Assembly (NCBI GenBank): GCA_026713105.1 | Contig: JAPOPC010000101.1 | Span: 1 to 48,247, forward strand | Direction of reading: 5' to 3' | Source of the DNA: Acidimicrobiaceae bacterium | Lineage (GTDB): Bacteria; Actinomycetota; Acidimicrobiia; Acidimicrobiales; Poriferisodalaceae | Length of the DNA: 48,247 nt | In this document: positions 1-8,125 of the stretch, piece by piece | Layout: every line of letters starts with the position of its first letter | Position numbering within the stretch: position 1 is the first letter of the stretch | Made by a program: the position numbers and the translations under genes | Notes under the pieces: generated by a model | Databases searched by the model: none | What the model was told of the DNA's origin: nothing | The model's input: only the letters and a program-made list of their open reading frames with translations

Positions 1-2446
1 ACACTGGTAGCTTTCACCTCGGAGATGCCCCCCTGAACTCGCTGATGCGTACTTCGAACGCATGCATCGTCGCAGGTCAGAGGGGCTTTTCCGCGGATCC
101 ACACCGCACCACCCCACAGACTCATGAATAATCAGGGCTAGAGCATCTGTGTTCTCACCGTCGATGTCGAACGCGACAACTTGACAATCGGCCCCACGTG
201 GTTGGACATATAGAGTCTCGCTGTCGCTGGTCCATCCCACTACCTTTGAACTGAGCGCTTCGGGTACGCCAACTCGAGAAGGGCCACGCGGAATAAGCAC
301 ACGGACCTTCCCGGTACCCAAGTCATGAATCTGCAACGAACCGTCGCTGTAGTAAACGATACGTTCGCTGCTTGGCGACCAAGATACCGGAAACGTTACG
401 AATGGCTCAAAGATTCCTTCCAGCTGCGATATCCGGTCAGCAAAACAGCTCGGGCAGTTTGACGGCGTCAACTGCAGCAGATTTGAACCGTCATAGTCCG
501 CGATGAACAACTCCGACTGAAACCAGGCTGCGGGTCGATTCCTTGTCGCTCCGCCGAACGCAATTCGTGTGCCATCGCTCGACCAGTGAGCATGGAGGCC
601 GTCCAATGTGCCGAAATTGGATGCGATCTTATACGAGGCGCCGGAGGCCACGTCATAGGTGTAGAGGGAAACGAGCCGCGAGTAAGGAAGCCCGGCACCG
701 CCCGGAGCAAGAGTTGAGTAGTAAGCGAATCGGCTTCCATCTGGCGACCAATGCAGCGAGAACTCGGAGAAGTCATTGTGTGTCAGCCGCGAGAGGCTCC
801 CGGTCGACTCACGGTACAGAAACAACTCCGGGCTGTATTCGCGCCTCCCGACAGTCTCGGTCCAATCCTCGGATACTGTCGATTCATCATCGATAGTCGC
901 TGAGAGAAGCAGTTGAGTACTGTCATGTGACCAGTCGATTCCACGGAAACTCGCGGGACGGGGAATAGCGTCGACGTAGCGAAGTCGAGTCTCTTCGCCG
1001 GTCGTCACGTCGAGTACTCGAAGATCTTCGACGGTGGCATGGACGTAGGCGATCCGGCGACCGTCAGGAGCCCACGTCAACCGCTCACCCCAGTCGATCC
1101 AGTAGAAACCTTCCGGAAAACGCGGATCGAACATTGCGGTGTGATGATCCCGAATGGCCATTCTGGTGCTCGGCAGACTGACTTTGTTGCCTTGTTCGTC
1201 GAACACGACGAGTACGACTTCGATCTCGCCCGACAGACGCTCGTTGACAAGCTGCCAAGCCGCGATACGCACCGGGGGGACTGAGGGTCTCAGCAGGCTG
1301 TCGGGAATCGTCCGATCGTCCGCGAATGCGACGATCTGCGCGCTCGCTGGGCCGTGCTGGGCGAGGTAGAGGGAGTTCTGGAGGTCGGCGGGAAGCCGGT
1401 CGGATTCGGTGTAGCGCAGAGGTGCGCAGCGTTGGGCGAGCAGGGGCCCAGCTGTGAGGGCTCGCTCGGGTCGCTCAGCTGGGGCGAAGCCGATGCGGGT
1501 CGGGCCGTCGGCGCATTCGGGGTTGTCGCCGGTGTGCTGATCGAACAGGTCTGCGGCGAGCCGTGCGGTGTCGCTGCGGTCACGGCCCGCAAGCCGGGTG
1601 ACGGTGATGTCCGCGGTCTCGATCGCGTCCTGCACGGCTGCGCTGACGGCGACAGCACCGCCGACGAGCACCACATGGGCGATCTCGTGGTCGGCGAGGT
1701 ATGCAGCGATGCGCGGCTCGAGTGAATCTTGCGCCGTGAGCAGCAGCGGGAAAGGCCCCGCAGCCGCCAAGGGCCCGACCGCCACTGCGTCAGCGACGCT
1801 GCGGTCGCTGGCAATGATCACGGTGCGGCCCCGCTCACTGAATTCTGCAGGGGCGCCGATCCGTTCGGCCACGGCGATGGCCGCTTCGATCGGGTCAGTG
1901 CCGTGGACCCGTTCTATGTTTCTTGGCAGCATCCCCAGCCCGAACAGCACCGACGGCTCGTGGTTCGGCAACGTCTCGGCATCGCCCACGATCACCACAC
2001 GGCGCACCCCCGCAGACCGCAGGAACTCCACCAGGTCAGGCCGCGCCGCAGTCGATTGCAGACCCGCCTGGTGGCACAAGGACCACTGGGGCACCCAGCG
2101 ACGCTGCCAGCGGACCCGCCACTGCAGCGTCGGCCCACGACTCGCCCGATGCCAGCACCACCCATTCCGAACTGCTGCCCGTCGATTCCACCAGCGCCCG
2201 CGCCAGCTCGATCGACATCTCATAGGGGTTCGAGCCGGCGTACCGAACGACGTCCACGCCACCCGCAGCGTCGTCGGGCGTTGTTTCGGTCTGCGCGGTG
2301 GCATCAGAAGCAGTTTCGTCCGAGCCCGCAGGCTCGTTAGCGGCGCCCACGTCCGACATCGGCAGCAGCAACGCCGCTTGGCATGTCACCGCGGCCAGCC
2401 ACCACCGAGATCGCCTGCGCCCAGAGTGACAATCACCCACGCGCAT
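1..2446 (-). pseudogene. Secreted CWB2-repeat / beta-propeller protein, frameshifted and cut by the window edge
   Basis: The N-terminal reading frame (ATG at 2446, stop TGA at 2038-2036) encodes a signal peptide (RRRSRWW followed by a hydrophobic stretch) and the start of a cell-wall-binding type 2 repeat. A run of three C at 2063-2065, where the intact paralogue at 5023-7605 has two, shifts the frame. I read the next frame codon by codon from 2037 to position 1 and found no stop. It continues with the rest of the CWB2 repeats and then TolB/WD40-like blades (WSPDG-type motifs), matching the paralogue throughout. The family is secreted and thought to attach to the cell envelope. With one indel and about 680 open codons after it, this is either a very recent pseudogene or a sequencing error. 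The 3' end lies outside the window. Confidence 0.8.
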
Positions 2447-2550
2447 GAGTGCTCTTGATCGTTTCAATGAACCCAACCCCGCGGCCGACGCTACCGCCCT
2501 GTTGACGAAGGTCGGTCACACGGGTTCGAAGCACCCAGCCGCTCGCGCCG

Positions 2551-2556
2551 TAGTGT
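2551..2556 (+). promoter_or_regulatory. -10 box TAGTGT of a leaderless promoter
   Basis: TAGTGT is followed by 7 nt and then the ATG at 2564, the same spacing seen at many starts in this window. It supports that start codon for the short secreted protein gene. Confidence 0.5.
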
Positions 2557-2563
2557 CCGGCAC

Positions 2564-3121
2564 ATGGATACCGTCCGCTCGAAGTCTCGCGTTCTGGTGA
2601 CGGTCGTGGTGGTGGCGGGATCGATAGCCGCCTTGGCATTTGGTGCTGTCCGGGGCGCTTTGGCGGTCGACGATTCCGAGCAGTGCCGTGACACGCTACG
2701 GGTCTTCGAAGGATCGATTTGGACTACTCGGTCGCGGGTCAACCAGCATGAAGCGATGATCGCCGAGCCGCCCGCGGACGCAGGGACCTACTTGGGATGG
2801 GATTCAACTCGAACCGACGATCCGACCGAATACATCGATTGGATGCTGGGGGCTGATCGCAGGGTCAGTGATTGCGAGTCGACTCTCGTCCGATGGCACG
2901 ACACGAGCACGTCTGAGTTGGCTCAGATGCGGGAAAAGGTCAGAGTGCTCACGGAGTGCATCGAGGCGTGGAGCGCGGTTCAGCCTGGCGCGTGGCCGCA
3001 TCCATCGACGCAGTGTCGGCCGTGTGCGGAGGGATCCGTCGTGGTGCTGAGGGACGTGATGCGGGAAGAGCCGGACCCACCGGTTACGGCTAGTTGGTGT
3101 GTGACCGGACTGGATGGGTGA
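2564..3121 (+). CDS. Hypothetical secreted or membrane-anchored protein, cysteine-containing
   Basis: A 185-residue protein of no family I recognise. Residues 9-33 form one hydrophobic segment after a short basic start, so it is either a signal peptide or an anchor placing the rest outside the membrane. The mature part is acidic and holds six cysteines (first at 41, a CxxC-like CRPC near the C-terminus), which would fit disulfides in an exported protein. The start is supported by the TAGTGT box 7 nt upstream. It is transcribed away from the frameshifted CWB2 gene and converges with the RDD gene. A GGCCG/CGGCC inverted repeat at about 3134-3168 may end both transcripts. Confidence 0.6.
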   Translation: MDTVRSKSRVLVTVVVVAGSIAALAFGAVRGALAVDDSEQCRDTLRVFEGSIWTTRSRVNQHEAMIAEPPADAGTYLGWDSTRTDDPTEYIDWMLGADRRVSDCESTLVRWHDTSTSELAQMREKVRVLTECIEAWSAVQPGAWPHPSTQCRPCAEGSVVVLRDVMREEPDPPVTASWCVTGLDG

Positions 3122-3190
3122 CGGCTCGGGGCCGGCTACCAGTGATTGCTTCGGCCGGAACGCAGGGCGTCTGATCGTGCTAATGCAGCC

Positions 3191-3892
3191 CTAGTCGTGC
3201 CCGTCGATGTGCTGTTGAGCAGGCGGAGCGTCGATCGTCTCGCGAGCAGGAATGACGACCGTTCCGGCCAGGAGATCTGCCCACCCTCGCTGTTGCGGGT
3301 GTGCCAGAGCGGTGCCATGAACTACGAGCCACACCGAGACTCCGACCAGGACGATGGTCTCGACTGCAGACCAAGGGCCAACGAGAAGCGCAATGACATA
3401 GGCGAGGGAAGAGATCCCGATCGGCAACAGGGCTCGTGCCGCTGACTCAAGAAAGGTCGGCGGCTCGCCGTCGGCAACTCGGATCAGTCTGATACGGCCT
3501 CGGCCTCGGCGGTCCTCCCGGCATTCGCAGCTGTTCCGCCACGTCTCGAAGATGACCGGCAAGAGCAAGATGAGAGCCAGGAACAAGGCTGCCACGGCAA
3601 CCGCGCCCCGCCGATCTGCGGCTCGGCTGGCTTGGCCAAGGCTCCAGCTGCCCCAGTACCCGCTCATGAAGAACCAGACGGCCATGGCGATGAGCCCCGC
3701 TCCGACGAGACAAACAGCCACGACCAACTCGATCACGCGCACAGCGACGCGCTCACCCATAGTGGCCAAGCTGACCACTTCGCCGCTGTGCAGCGTGGCC
3801 GTGCGACGAACCACGGAGCCACTCGCACCAACTGCGGCAGCGCCTGGCCTCGGAGCAGCTGGGCGTGGTCTCGTCACGCCAAGATCGCCCAT
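3191..3892 (-). CDS. RDD family integral membrane protein
   Basis: RDD proteins are small polytopic membrane proteins of mostly unknown function, some linked to ion transport. The sequence shows the family pattern: an Arg in the first membrane segment (GERVAVRVIELVV), a second hydrophobic segment ending before a basic loop (FETWRN, then CREDRRGRGRIRLIRV with ADGEPP and an Arg-containing SAARALLP), and a C-terminal hydrophobic segment. About four membrane segments are visible. The proline-rich N-terminus is typical of members with a disordered cytoplasmic lead. The start is uncertain: ATG at 3892 is used here, but a GTG at 3913 in the same frame is possible. It lies 50 nt downstream of the toxin gene on the same strand, but nothing ties the two in function. 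Confidence 0.7.
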   Translation of the reverse strand: MGDLGVTRPRPAAPRPGAAAVGASGSVVRRTATLHSGEVVSLATMGERVAVRVIELVVAVCLVGAGLIAMAVWFFMSGYWGSWSLGQASRAADRRGAVAVAALFLALILLLPVIFETWRNSCECREDRRGRGRIRLIRVADGEPPTFLESAARALLPIGISSLAYVIALLVGPWSAVETIVLVGVSVWLVVHGTALAHPQQRGWADLLAGTVVIPARETIDAPPAQQHIDGHD

Positions 3893-3942
3893 GATGAGAG
3901 CACACCCAGACACTACGTCTCTACCGCCTTTGAGTTGCGAGT

Positions 3943-4365
3943 TCAGCGGTGGATGGTGAAGGCGTTTCGGCGGTCGCGTCCGTAGCGGTAGACGGCAAAA
4001 TCGGTGTCGAACGAGATGGCCTCGTCGATGCCGTGGCGCTCCATCACGACCCAGCTCGTGCGGTCAACGAGCGAGAAGTCTTGGTCGGCAAACACCTCGG
4101 AGATGCGCAGCGCCGCGGTCAAGTCCCGCTTCGACGTGGCCAGGACTTCTGCGAGTCCGTCGTTGACGATGCCGTCGACAAGCCGATCAGCGATTCCACG
4201 GTGCGTGCGGTTCCGAGTGAGCAACCACGACTCGATCAACACATCGTCGGTGGTGGCGAGTCTGCCCGCGTGAGCACGCAGCAGTTCCGTTGCGCGTTCG
4301 TGTCGTGTGTCGCCGACCGAAATGGCCGCAAACCAGACGCCTGAGTCAACGAAGACGGAGGCCAT
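3943..4365 (-). CDS. VapC-like PIN-domain toxin
   Basis: A 140-residue PIN-domain protein, the class of Mg-dependent ribonuclease toxins that cleave tRNA or rRNA. The expected acidic residues are visible: Asp7 in VFVDSGVW, Glu45 in LIESWLL, Asp96/Asp101 in the FADQDFSLVD stretch, and Asp120/Asp122 in SFDTDF. The pattern D...E...SLVDR...SFDTDF is typical of VapC. Its ATG overlaps the antitoxin stop by one base (TGATG at 4363-4367), so the two are translationally coupled. This coupling and the ribbon-helix-helix partner make a type II toxin-antitoxin pair the clear reading. The RNA target cannot be told from sequence. Confidence 0.88.
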   Translation of the reverse strand: MASVFVDSGVWFAAISVGDTRHERATELLRAHAGRLATTDDVLIESWLLTRNRTHRGIADRLVDGIVNDGLAEVLATSKRDLTAALRISEVFADQDFSLVDRTSWVVMERHGIDEAISFDTDFAVYRYGRDRRNAFTIHR

Positions 4366-4655
4366 CAGCCGGACGAGGTGTCGGCGTCGCGAGCCTCAAT
4401 CCGCTCGTCGTGAAGAGCGGAGACGGCCTCGCCAATCAGGCGGTGCTTGTCGCGCGCCATGTCGGTCGGCCCGCCGCCGTCGCCCGCGATGCCGAAAATG
4501 GTGCTGACGTCTGCTGCTGGTGAACTTGAGCGCGCATCGTCTTCACGTATCAGATCGCGTATGTAGGCGGACACGCTGAGACCCCGCTCGCTGGCGCGGC
4601 GCTTGGCCGTTGCGCGAAGACCCGGGTCCAGCACGATATTCGTCGGTTGCGTCAC
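4365..4655 (-). CDS. Ribbon-helix-helix antitoxin (VapB/CopG-like)
   Basis: A 96-residue protein with an N-terminal ribbon-helix-helix DNA-binding fold: a short beta strand (TNIVLDPGL) followed by two helices (RATAKRRASERG, then SVSAYIRDLIRED). The C-terminal half is acidic and probably disordered, as expected for the part that wraps the toxin. It should neutralise the downstream PIN toxin and repress its own operon. The start is GTG at 4655, set by a TAGGCT -10 box 6 nt upstream, so the transcript is probably leaderless. The stop overlaps the toxin start. Confidence 0.85.
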   Translation of the reverse strand: MTQPTNIVLDPGLRATAKRRASERGLSVSAYIRDLIREDDARSSSPAADVSTIFGIAGDGGGPTDMARDKHRLIGEAVSALHDERIEARDADTSSG

Positions 4656-4661
4656 GAGCGC

Positions 4662-4703
4662 AGCCTAGCGCGCTATTGCGTAGGATGCGCAACGCATTAT
4701 GCG
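4662..4703 (-). promoter_or_regulatory. Toxin-antitoxin promoter and probable operator
   Basis: On the minus strand TAGGCT (4667-4662) ends 6 nt before the antitoxin GTG. Upstream lie a perfect 11-bp dyad, CGCATAATGCG (4693-4703), and further TGCG/CGCA half-sites at about 4677-4692. Clustered short palindromes over the core promoter are the usual binding pattern of ribbon-helix-helix antitoxins. The element sits inside the 3' end of the preceding ORF. Confidence 0.55.
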
Positions 4704-5015
4704 TAGACATTTGCCTTCCGTAGAATGGGAGCGTCCGAGTGTCACTGTTGAAGTCGCCGGGGCTCCCAGATGCCGGTCGAGAGCGTAGGCATCTGCGCGG
4801 CTTGGATGGCCTACCAGCCCCTGGCGTGCCACTGCGACGATGCCGTACTCGGTCCACGACAGTTGCGGCCAGTCGAACCAGATGGTGGGTACGACGCAGT
4901 CGTTGTGCTCGTCGGGATAATCCGCGAGAAGGTCGAGCAATGCTGTGGCGTCGAGCGCGGTCTCTGCATCGCCGGTCGGCGAGTATCTGTCGTCGCTCGG
5001 GGGAGGCAACGTCAT
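4665..5015 (-). CDS. Hypothetical protein upstream of the toxin-antitoxin pair
   Basis: A 116-residue ORF that begins 7 nt after the stop of the CWB2/beta-propeller gene and ends just before the antitoxin. Codon use over residues 1-90 is the same G/C-ending type as its neighbours, and the middle is compositionally protein-like (VVPTIWFDWPQLSWTEYGIVAVARQG). The last 25 or so codons run over the operator repeats of the toxin-antitoxin operon and use poorer codons, which suggests the 3' end was replaced when that operon arrived. No domain recognised. It may be a truncated gene. Confidence 0.45.
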   Translation of the reverse strand: MTLPPPSDDRYSPTGDAETALDATALLDLLADYPDEHNDCVVPTIWFDWPQLSWTEYGIVAVARQGLVGHPSRADAYALDRHLGAPATSTVTLGRSHSTEGKCLRIMRCASYAIAR

Positions 5016-5022
5016 TGTCGAT

Positions 5023-7605
5023 TCAGAATTGCCCTGTCGAGTAGCGGCATCCGATCTGGACGCCGCTATGCGTCCACTCGACGCTGCATGGGTTATGGAT
5101 ACGGTATGAGACTTCTATGGCCCGGGGCGTCGGCGTCACCAATCGATCGAAATCGGCGCCTTCCAAGCCGACAGCGTGCAATCCGAGACTCTGGTCGACC
5201 AAGATGATGCTCTGTCCACCTGGCGCCAATCCATACGTCGGATAACAGCTTGCGGGGCTGTCGCCCAGCAACGGCATGAGATCGAGAAGTTCAGACGACC
5301 CGCTGCCGTCGGCTGCGACCTGCACCACGCTCAGCTCCACCCCTTCGTTCTCAGTGCCGCGTTGACAGTTGGACTTGAGGTACATCAGGTTTCTGCCGTC
5401 AGGCCTCCACCCGATGAATCGCAAACGTTCTGACCGGCCTGATGCGAACAGTTCGTCCTCGCTCTCATGGAAGACCTCGGAGGTCTCGTCGCTCGCGACC
5501 TGTCGAGTCAACCCCTTGCGGTCGGCCCAGAACAGAGCCGAGTACGCAATCTGGTCACCTGTCGGCGACCAGCCATCCAAGTGGATGGACGGCAGCGGGA
5601 ACTTGGTGGCGTATCGGCGGCAACCATCACAGCTGGGTCCGGGAACCTGCTGCACTTGGCTTCCATCCGGTGTTGCCAAGTACAGCGATTTGGCAACTGT
5701 ATTGAACGAGCCGTTGGGGACTGCAGAGAATGCAATCGTTTCGCCATCTGGCGACCACAAGGTGTCCAGCACGTACGGGTGCAATTCGTGGGATTCCTTG
5801 GTCGTCAAGTCCAACACGATGAGGCGCCGGTACGCGACCAAACCTGCTGGGCTCATCCATGTCGAGGAAGCTGGGGATCGAATGAACGAGAGACGCGTTC
5901 CGTCGGGCGACCACGGGCCGACGCTGTCGACGAAGTTGTTGTGAGTGAGCCGCGTTGTCTCGCCGGACTCGACATCGTGCACGAACAGCTCGCTCGTGAA
6001 CTCGCTGACTCCGTTCACTGTCAGGCGTGGATCGGAAAGCGTCGACTCTTCCTCGACGATCGCGTCGAATGCCAATCTGCTCCCGTCAGGCGACCAATTC
6101 AGCGTCGAGCCGAACCCGTCCATCTGAGAATCGACCTGAGCGATCCGACGCAACTCGCCATCCCTGAGGTCCAGCACGTACAGCGCACCGGCGTCGACGC
6201 TCCAGTACGCGAGCCGATGACCGTCCGACGACCAAGAAATCTTCGGCCGATAGCTGATGAAGTTGTGAGGCCGCTGCCACCAATCGGAAGGAATCCCCCA
6301 CTCCCTTCCGAGCGTGACCTCGGTTACCGGGAAGCTCCGACGCACCCCGGCCTCGTCGATGACCTCCAACACGCCGACGAGCGCGTCTGCGTCCGCATTC
6401 GGACGGAAGTTGAACGCCGCGAACCTCACCGGCGGGGTGTTGACGTCGAGGGTGCTGTCGGGGACGGAGACCCCGCTGCCGAACACCGTTAGGTGCGCCC
6501 CAGGAGACACGTCTCGCGACAGGTAGAGGGTGTTGCGCAGGTCTGCTGGGAGCCGGTCAGACTCGGTGAAGCGGAGAGGTGCGCAGGCTTGGGCGAGCAA
6601 GGGGCCGGCGGTGAGTGCTTGTTCGGGTTGCTGCGCTGGAGCGAGGCCGACGCGGGTTCGGCCGTCGGTGCATGTCGGGTCGTCGGCGGTGTGCTGTTCG
6701 AAGAGGTCCGCTGCTAGCTGGGCGGTGTCGATGCGGTCATGGCCCGCGAGGCGGGTCACGGTGATGCTGGCGGTCTCGATTGCTTCTTGCACGGCGGGCG
6801 CGATAGCAGTGGTGCCGCCGACCATCACGATGTGAGCGACTTCCTGGTCGGTCAGATATGCCGTGATGCGCGGATCGAGCGCATCGGGTGCGGTGAGCAG
6901 CAGCGGGAACGGGCCCGCTGCCGCCAAGGGCCCGACCGCCACCGCGTCCGCCACGCTCTGGTCGCTGGCGATGATCACCGTGCGGCCCAAGTCACCGAAC
7001 TCCGCAGCGGCGCCGATCCTCTCTGCCATGGCGATGGCTGCCCCGACCGGGTCAGAGCCGTGGACGCGTTCGATGTTGCGGGGCAGCATCCCCAGCCCGT
7101 ACAGCACCGACGGCTCATGATTCGGCAACGTCTCGGGGTCGCCCACGATCACCGCACGGCGCACCCCCGCAGACCGCAGGAACTCAACGAAGTCAGGCCG
7201 CGCCGCAGTCGATTGCAGACCGCCCAGGGGTACGAGGACAACCGGGGCACCTAGCGACGCAGCCAGCGGACCAGCCGCCACAGCATCAGCCCACGACTCG
7301 CCCGATGCCAGCACGACCCACTCCGAGCTGCCATCCCCAGCAACCACCAGCGCCCGCGCCAACTCGATCGACATCTCATAGGGATCCGAGCCGGCGTACC
7401 GAACGACCTCCACGCCACCCGCCAGGTCTTCGGGGTCGGGGTCAGCTGGCGTCCCAGCAGCGCCAGACGAAGATTCGTCCGAGCCGGCAGGTTCCTCTGT
7501 GGCGCCCGCGCCCGTCATTGGCAACAGAGACACCACCAAACCGGCCACCGCGACCAGCCACCACCGCGACCGTCCGCGCCCCGACGGACCACCATCGGAG
7601 CGCAT
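5023..7605 (-). CDS. Secreted protein with CWB2 repeats and a TolB/WD40-like beta-propeller
   Basis: About 860 residues, exported by a signal peptide (RGRSRWW, then a hydrophobic core). Residues about 50-330 hold three cell-wall-binding type 2 units, each with SGESWADAVAAGPLAA-like or DQSVADAVAVGPLAA-like motifs and a VxLVP or MVGG strand. Residues about 400-850 hold six or seven beta-propeller blades marked by WSSDGHRLAY, WSPDGSRLAF, WSPDGTRLSF, WSPDGETIAF, WSPTGDQIAY and WRPDGRNLMY. CWB2 repeats anchor proteins to the cell envelope in other Gram-positive bacteria, and the propeller probably binds a ligand or partner outside the cell. ATG at 7605 is preferred; an upstream TTG at 7626 is possible. 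It is a paralogue of the frameshifted gene at 1-2446, and the similarity includes about 30 bp upstream of the ATG. Confidence 0.85.
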   Translation of the reverse strand: MRSDGGPSGRGRSRWWLVAVAGLVVSLLPMTGAGATEEPAGSDESSSGAAGTPADPDPEDLAGGVEVVRYAGSDPYEMSIELARALVVAGDGSSEWVVLASGESWADAVAAGPLAASLGAPVVLVPLGGLQSTAARPDFVEFLRSAGVRRAVIVGDPETLPNHEPSVLYGLGMLPRNIERVHGSDPVGAAIAMAERIGAAAEFGDLGRTVIIASDQSVADAVAVGPLAAAGPFPLLLTAPDALDPRITAYLTDQEVAHIVMVGGTTAIAPAVQEAIETASITVTRLAGHDRIDTAQLAADLFEQHTADDPTCTDGRTRVGLAPAQQPEQALTAGPLLAQACAPLRFTESDRLPADLRNTLYLSRDVSPGAHLTVFGSGVSVPDSTLDVNTPPVRFAAFNFRPNADADALVGVLEVIDEAGVRRSFPVTEVTLGREWGIPSDWWQRPHNFISYRPKISWSSDGHRLAYWSVDAGALYVLDLRDGELRRIAQVDSQMDGFGSTLNWSPDGSRLAFDAIVEEESTLSDPRLTVNGVSEFTSELFVHDVESGETTRLTHNNFVDSVGPWSPDGTRLSFIRSPASSTWMSPAGLVAYRRLIVLDLTTKESHELHPYVLDTLWSPDGETIAFSAVPNGSFNTVAKSLYLATPDGSQVQQVPGPSCDGCRRYATKFPLPSIHLDGWSPTGDQIAYSALFWADRKGLTRQVASDETSEVFHESEDELFASGRSERLRFIGWRPDGRNLMYLKSNCQRGTENEGVELSVVQVAADGSGSSELLDLMPLLGDSPASCYPTYGLAPGGQSIILVDQSLGLHAVGLEGADFDRLVTPTPRAIEVSYRIHNPCSVEWTHSGVQIGCRYSTGQF

Positions 7606-7696
7606 GAGTGCTCTTGATCGTCTCAATGAACCAAGCCCCGCCCCCGAAGCTACCCCCCTGCCGCGGCCCCGGTTCCCGCGCGTTGCCGATGCCGTG

Positions 7697-8005
7697 TTAT
7701 CCCAGCGGCGCGATTCCTGCCGGCGCCCGACCGCTGCGGAAGTCGTCGAACGACTGGCCGGTCAGGTCCAGGTACAGGCTGAGCGGGCAGACATCGACGC
7801 CGTCGTCGTTACCCCAGGCCACCGCGCCGCTGTCAGGAACTATGTAAGCGCTGCGCCAGTAGCTCGCATCGGACCACGCAGAGAAGATCCCGCCCGTCTC
7901 GGCACTGTCCGATAGGTCAACCTCGCCCGCGGTTCCGTCGTCGAACCGCACCCAGATGGCGTACGGCTGGCGGACCTCGAGTTCGACGACATACGGCGAG
8001 AGCAC
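7697..8005 (-). CDS. DUF2442 domain protein
   Basis: A 102-residue protein with the DUF2442 pattern: VVELEVRQPYAIWVRFDDG, then EVDLSD, then GGIFSAWSDASYWRSAYIV and a GAVAW strand. The function of the family is unknown; members often sit beside small DUF4160 or toxin-antitoxin-like genes. The open frame extends far upstream, but that part is antisense to sufB and is not coding. The GTG at 8005 is the natural start, because a TACGCT -10 box (8018-8013) lies exactly 7 nt before it. It is divergent from sufB, so the 120-bp space between carries both promoters. Confidence 0.75.
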   Translation of the reverse strand: MLSPYVVELEVRQPYAIWVRFDDGTAGEVDLSDSAETGGIFSAWSDASYWRSAYIVPDSGAVAWGNDDGVDVCPLSLYLDLTGQSFDDFRSGRAPAGIAPLG

Positions 8006-8012
8006 GAGCCCA

Positions 8013-8018
8013 AGCGTA
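8013..8018 (-). promoter_or_regulatory. -10 box TACGCT for the DUF2442 gene
   Basis: On the minus strand TACGCT is followed by 7 nt and the GTG at 8005. This decides the start of a gene whose frame would otherwise stay open into sufB. Confidence 0.5.
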
Positions 8019-8113
8019 ATGATGACAGGCGCCTTGAAGAAGCTGTTTTTCGTCGTCCTCGGGTTGAGCGCCCGACGCCAGCGCCTGCACTCGGACCCCG
8101 GCTGGGGCGGCGT

Positions 8114-8119
8114 TAGGCT
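8114..8119 (+). promoter_or_regulatory. -10 box TAGGCT of the suf operon
   Basis: TAGGCT is followed by 6 nt and the sufB ATG at 8126. TCGGAC at 8091-8096, 17 nt upstream, could be the -35 element. No SufR-type regulator gene is adjacent. Confidence 0.55.
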
Positions 8120-8125
8120 GAACCT

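Noticed and set aside
2036..2038. TGA ending the N-terminal part of the first CWB2 gene as a second selenocysteine site
   Set aside because: The paralogue shows that the continuation is in another frame, caused by one extra base at 2063-2065, and no Cys is expected there.
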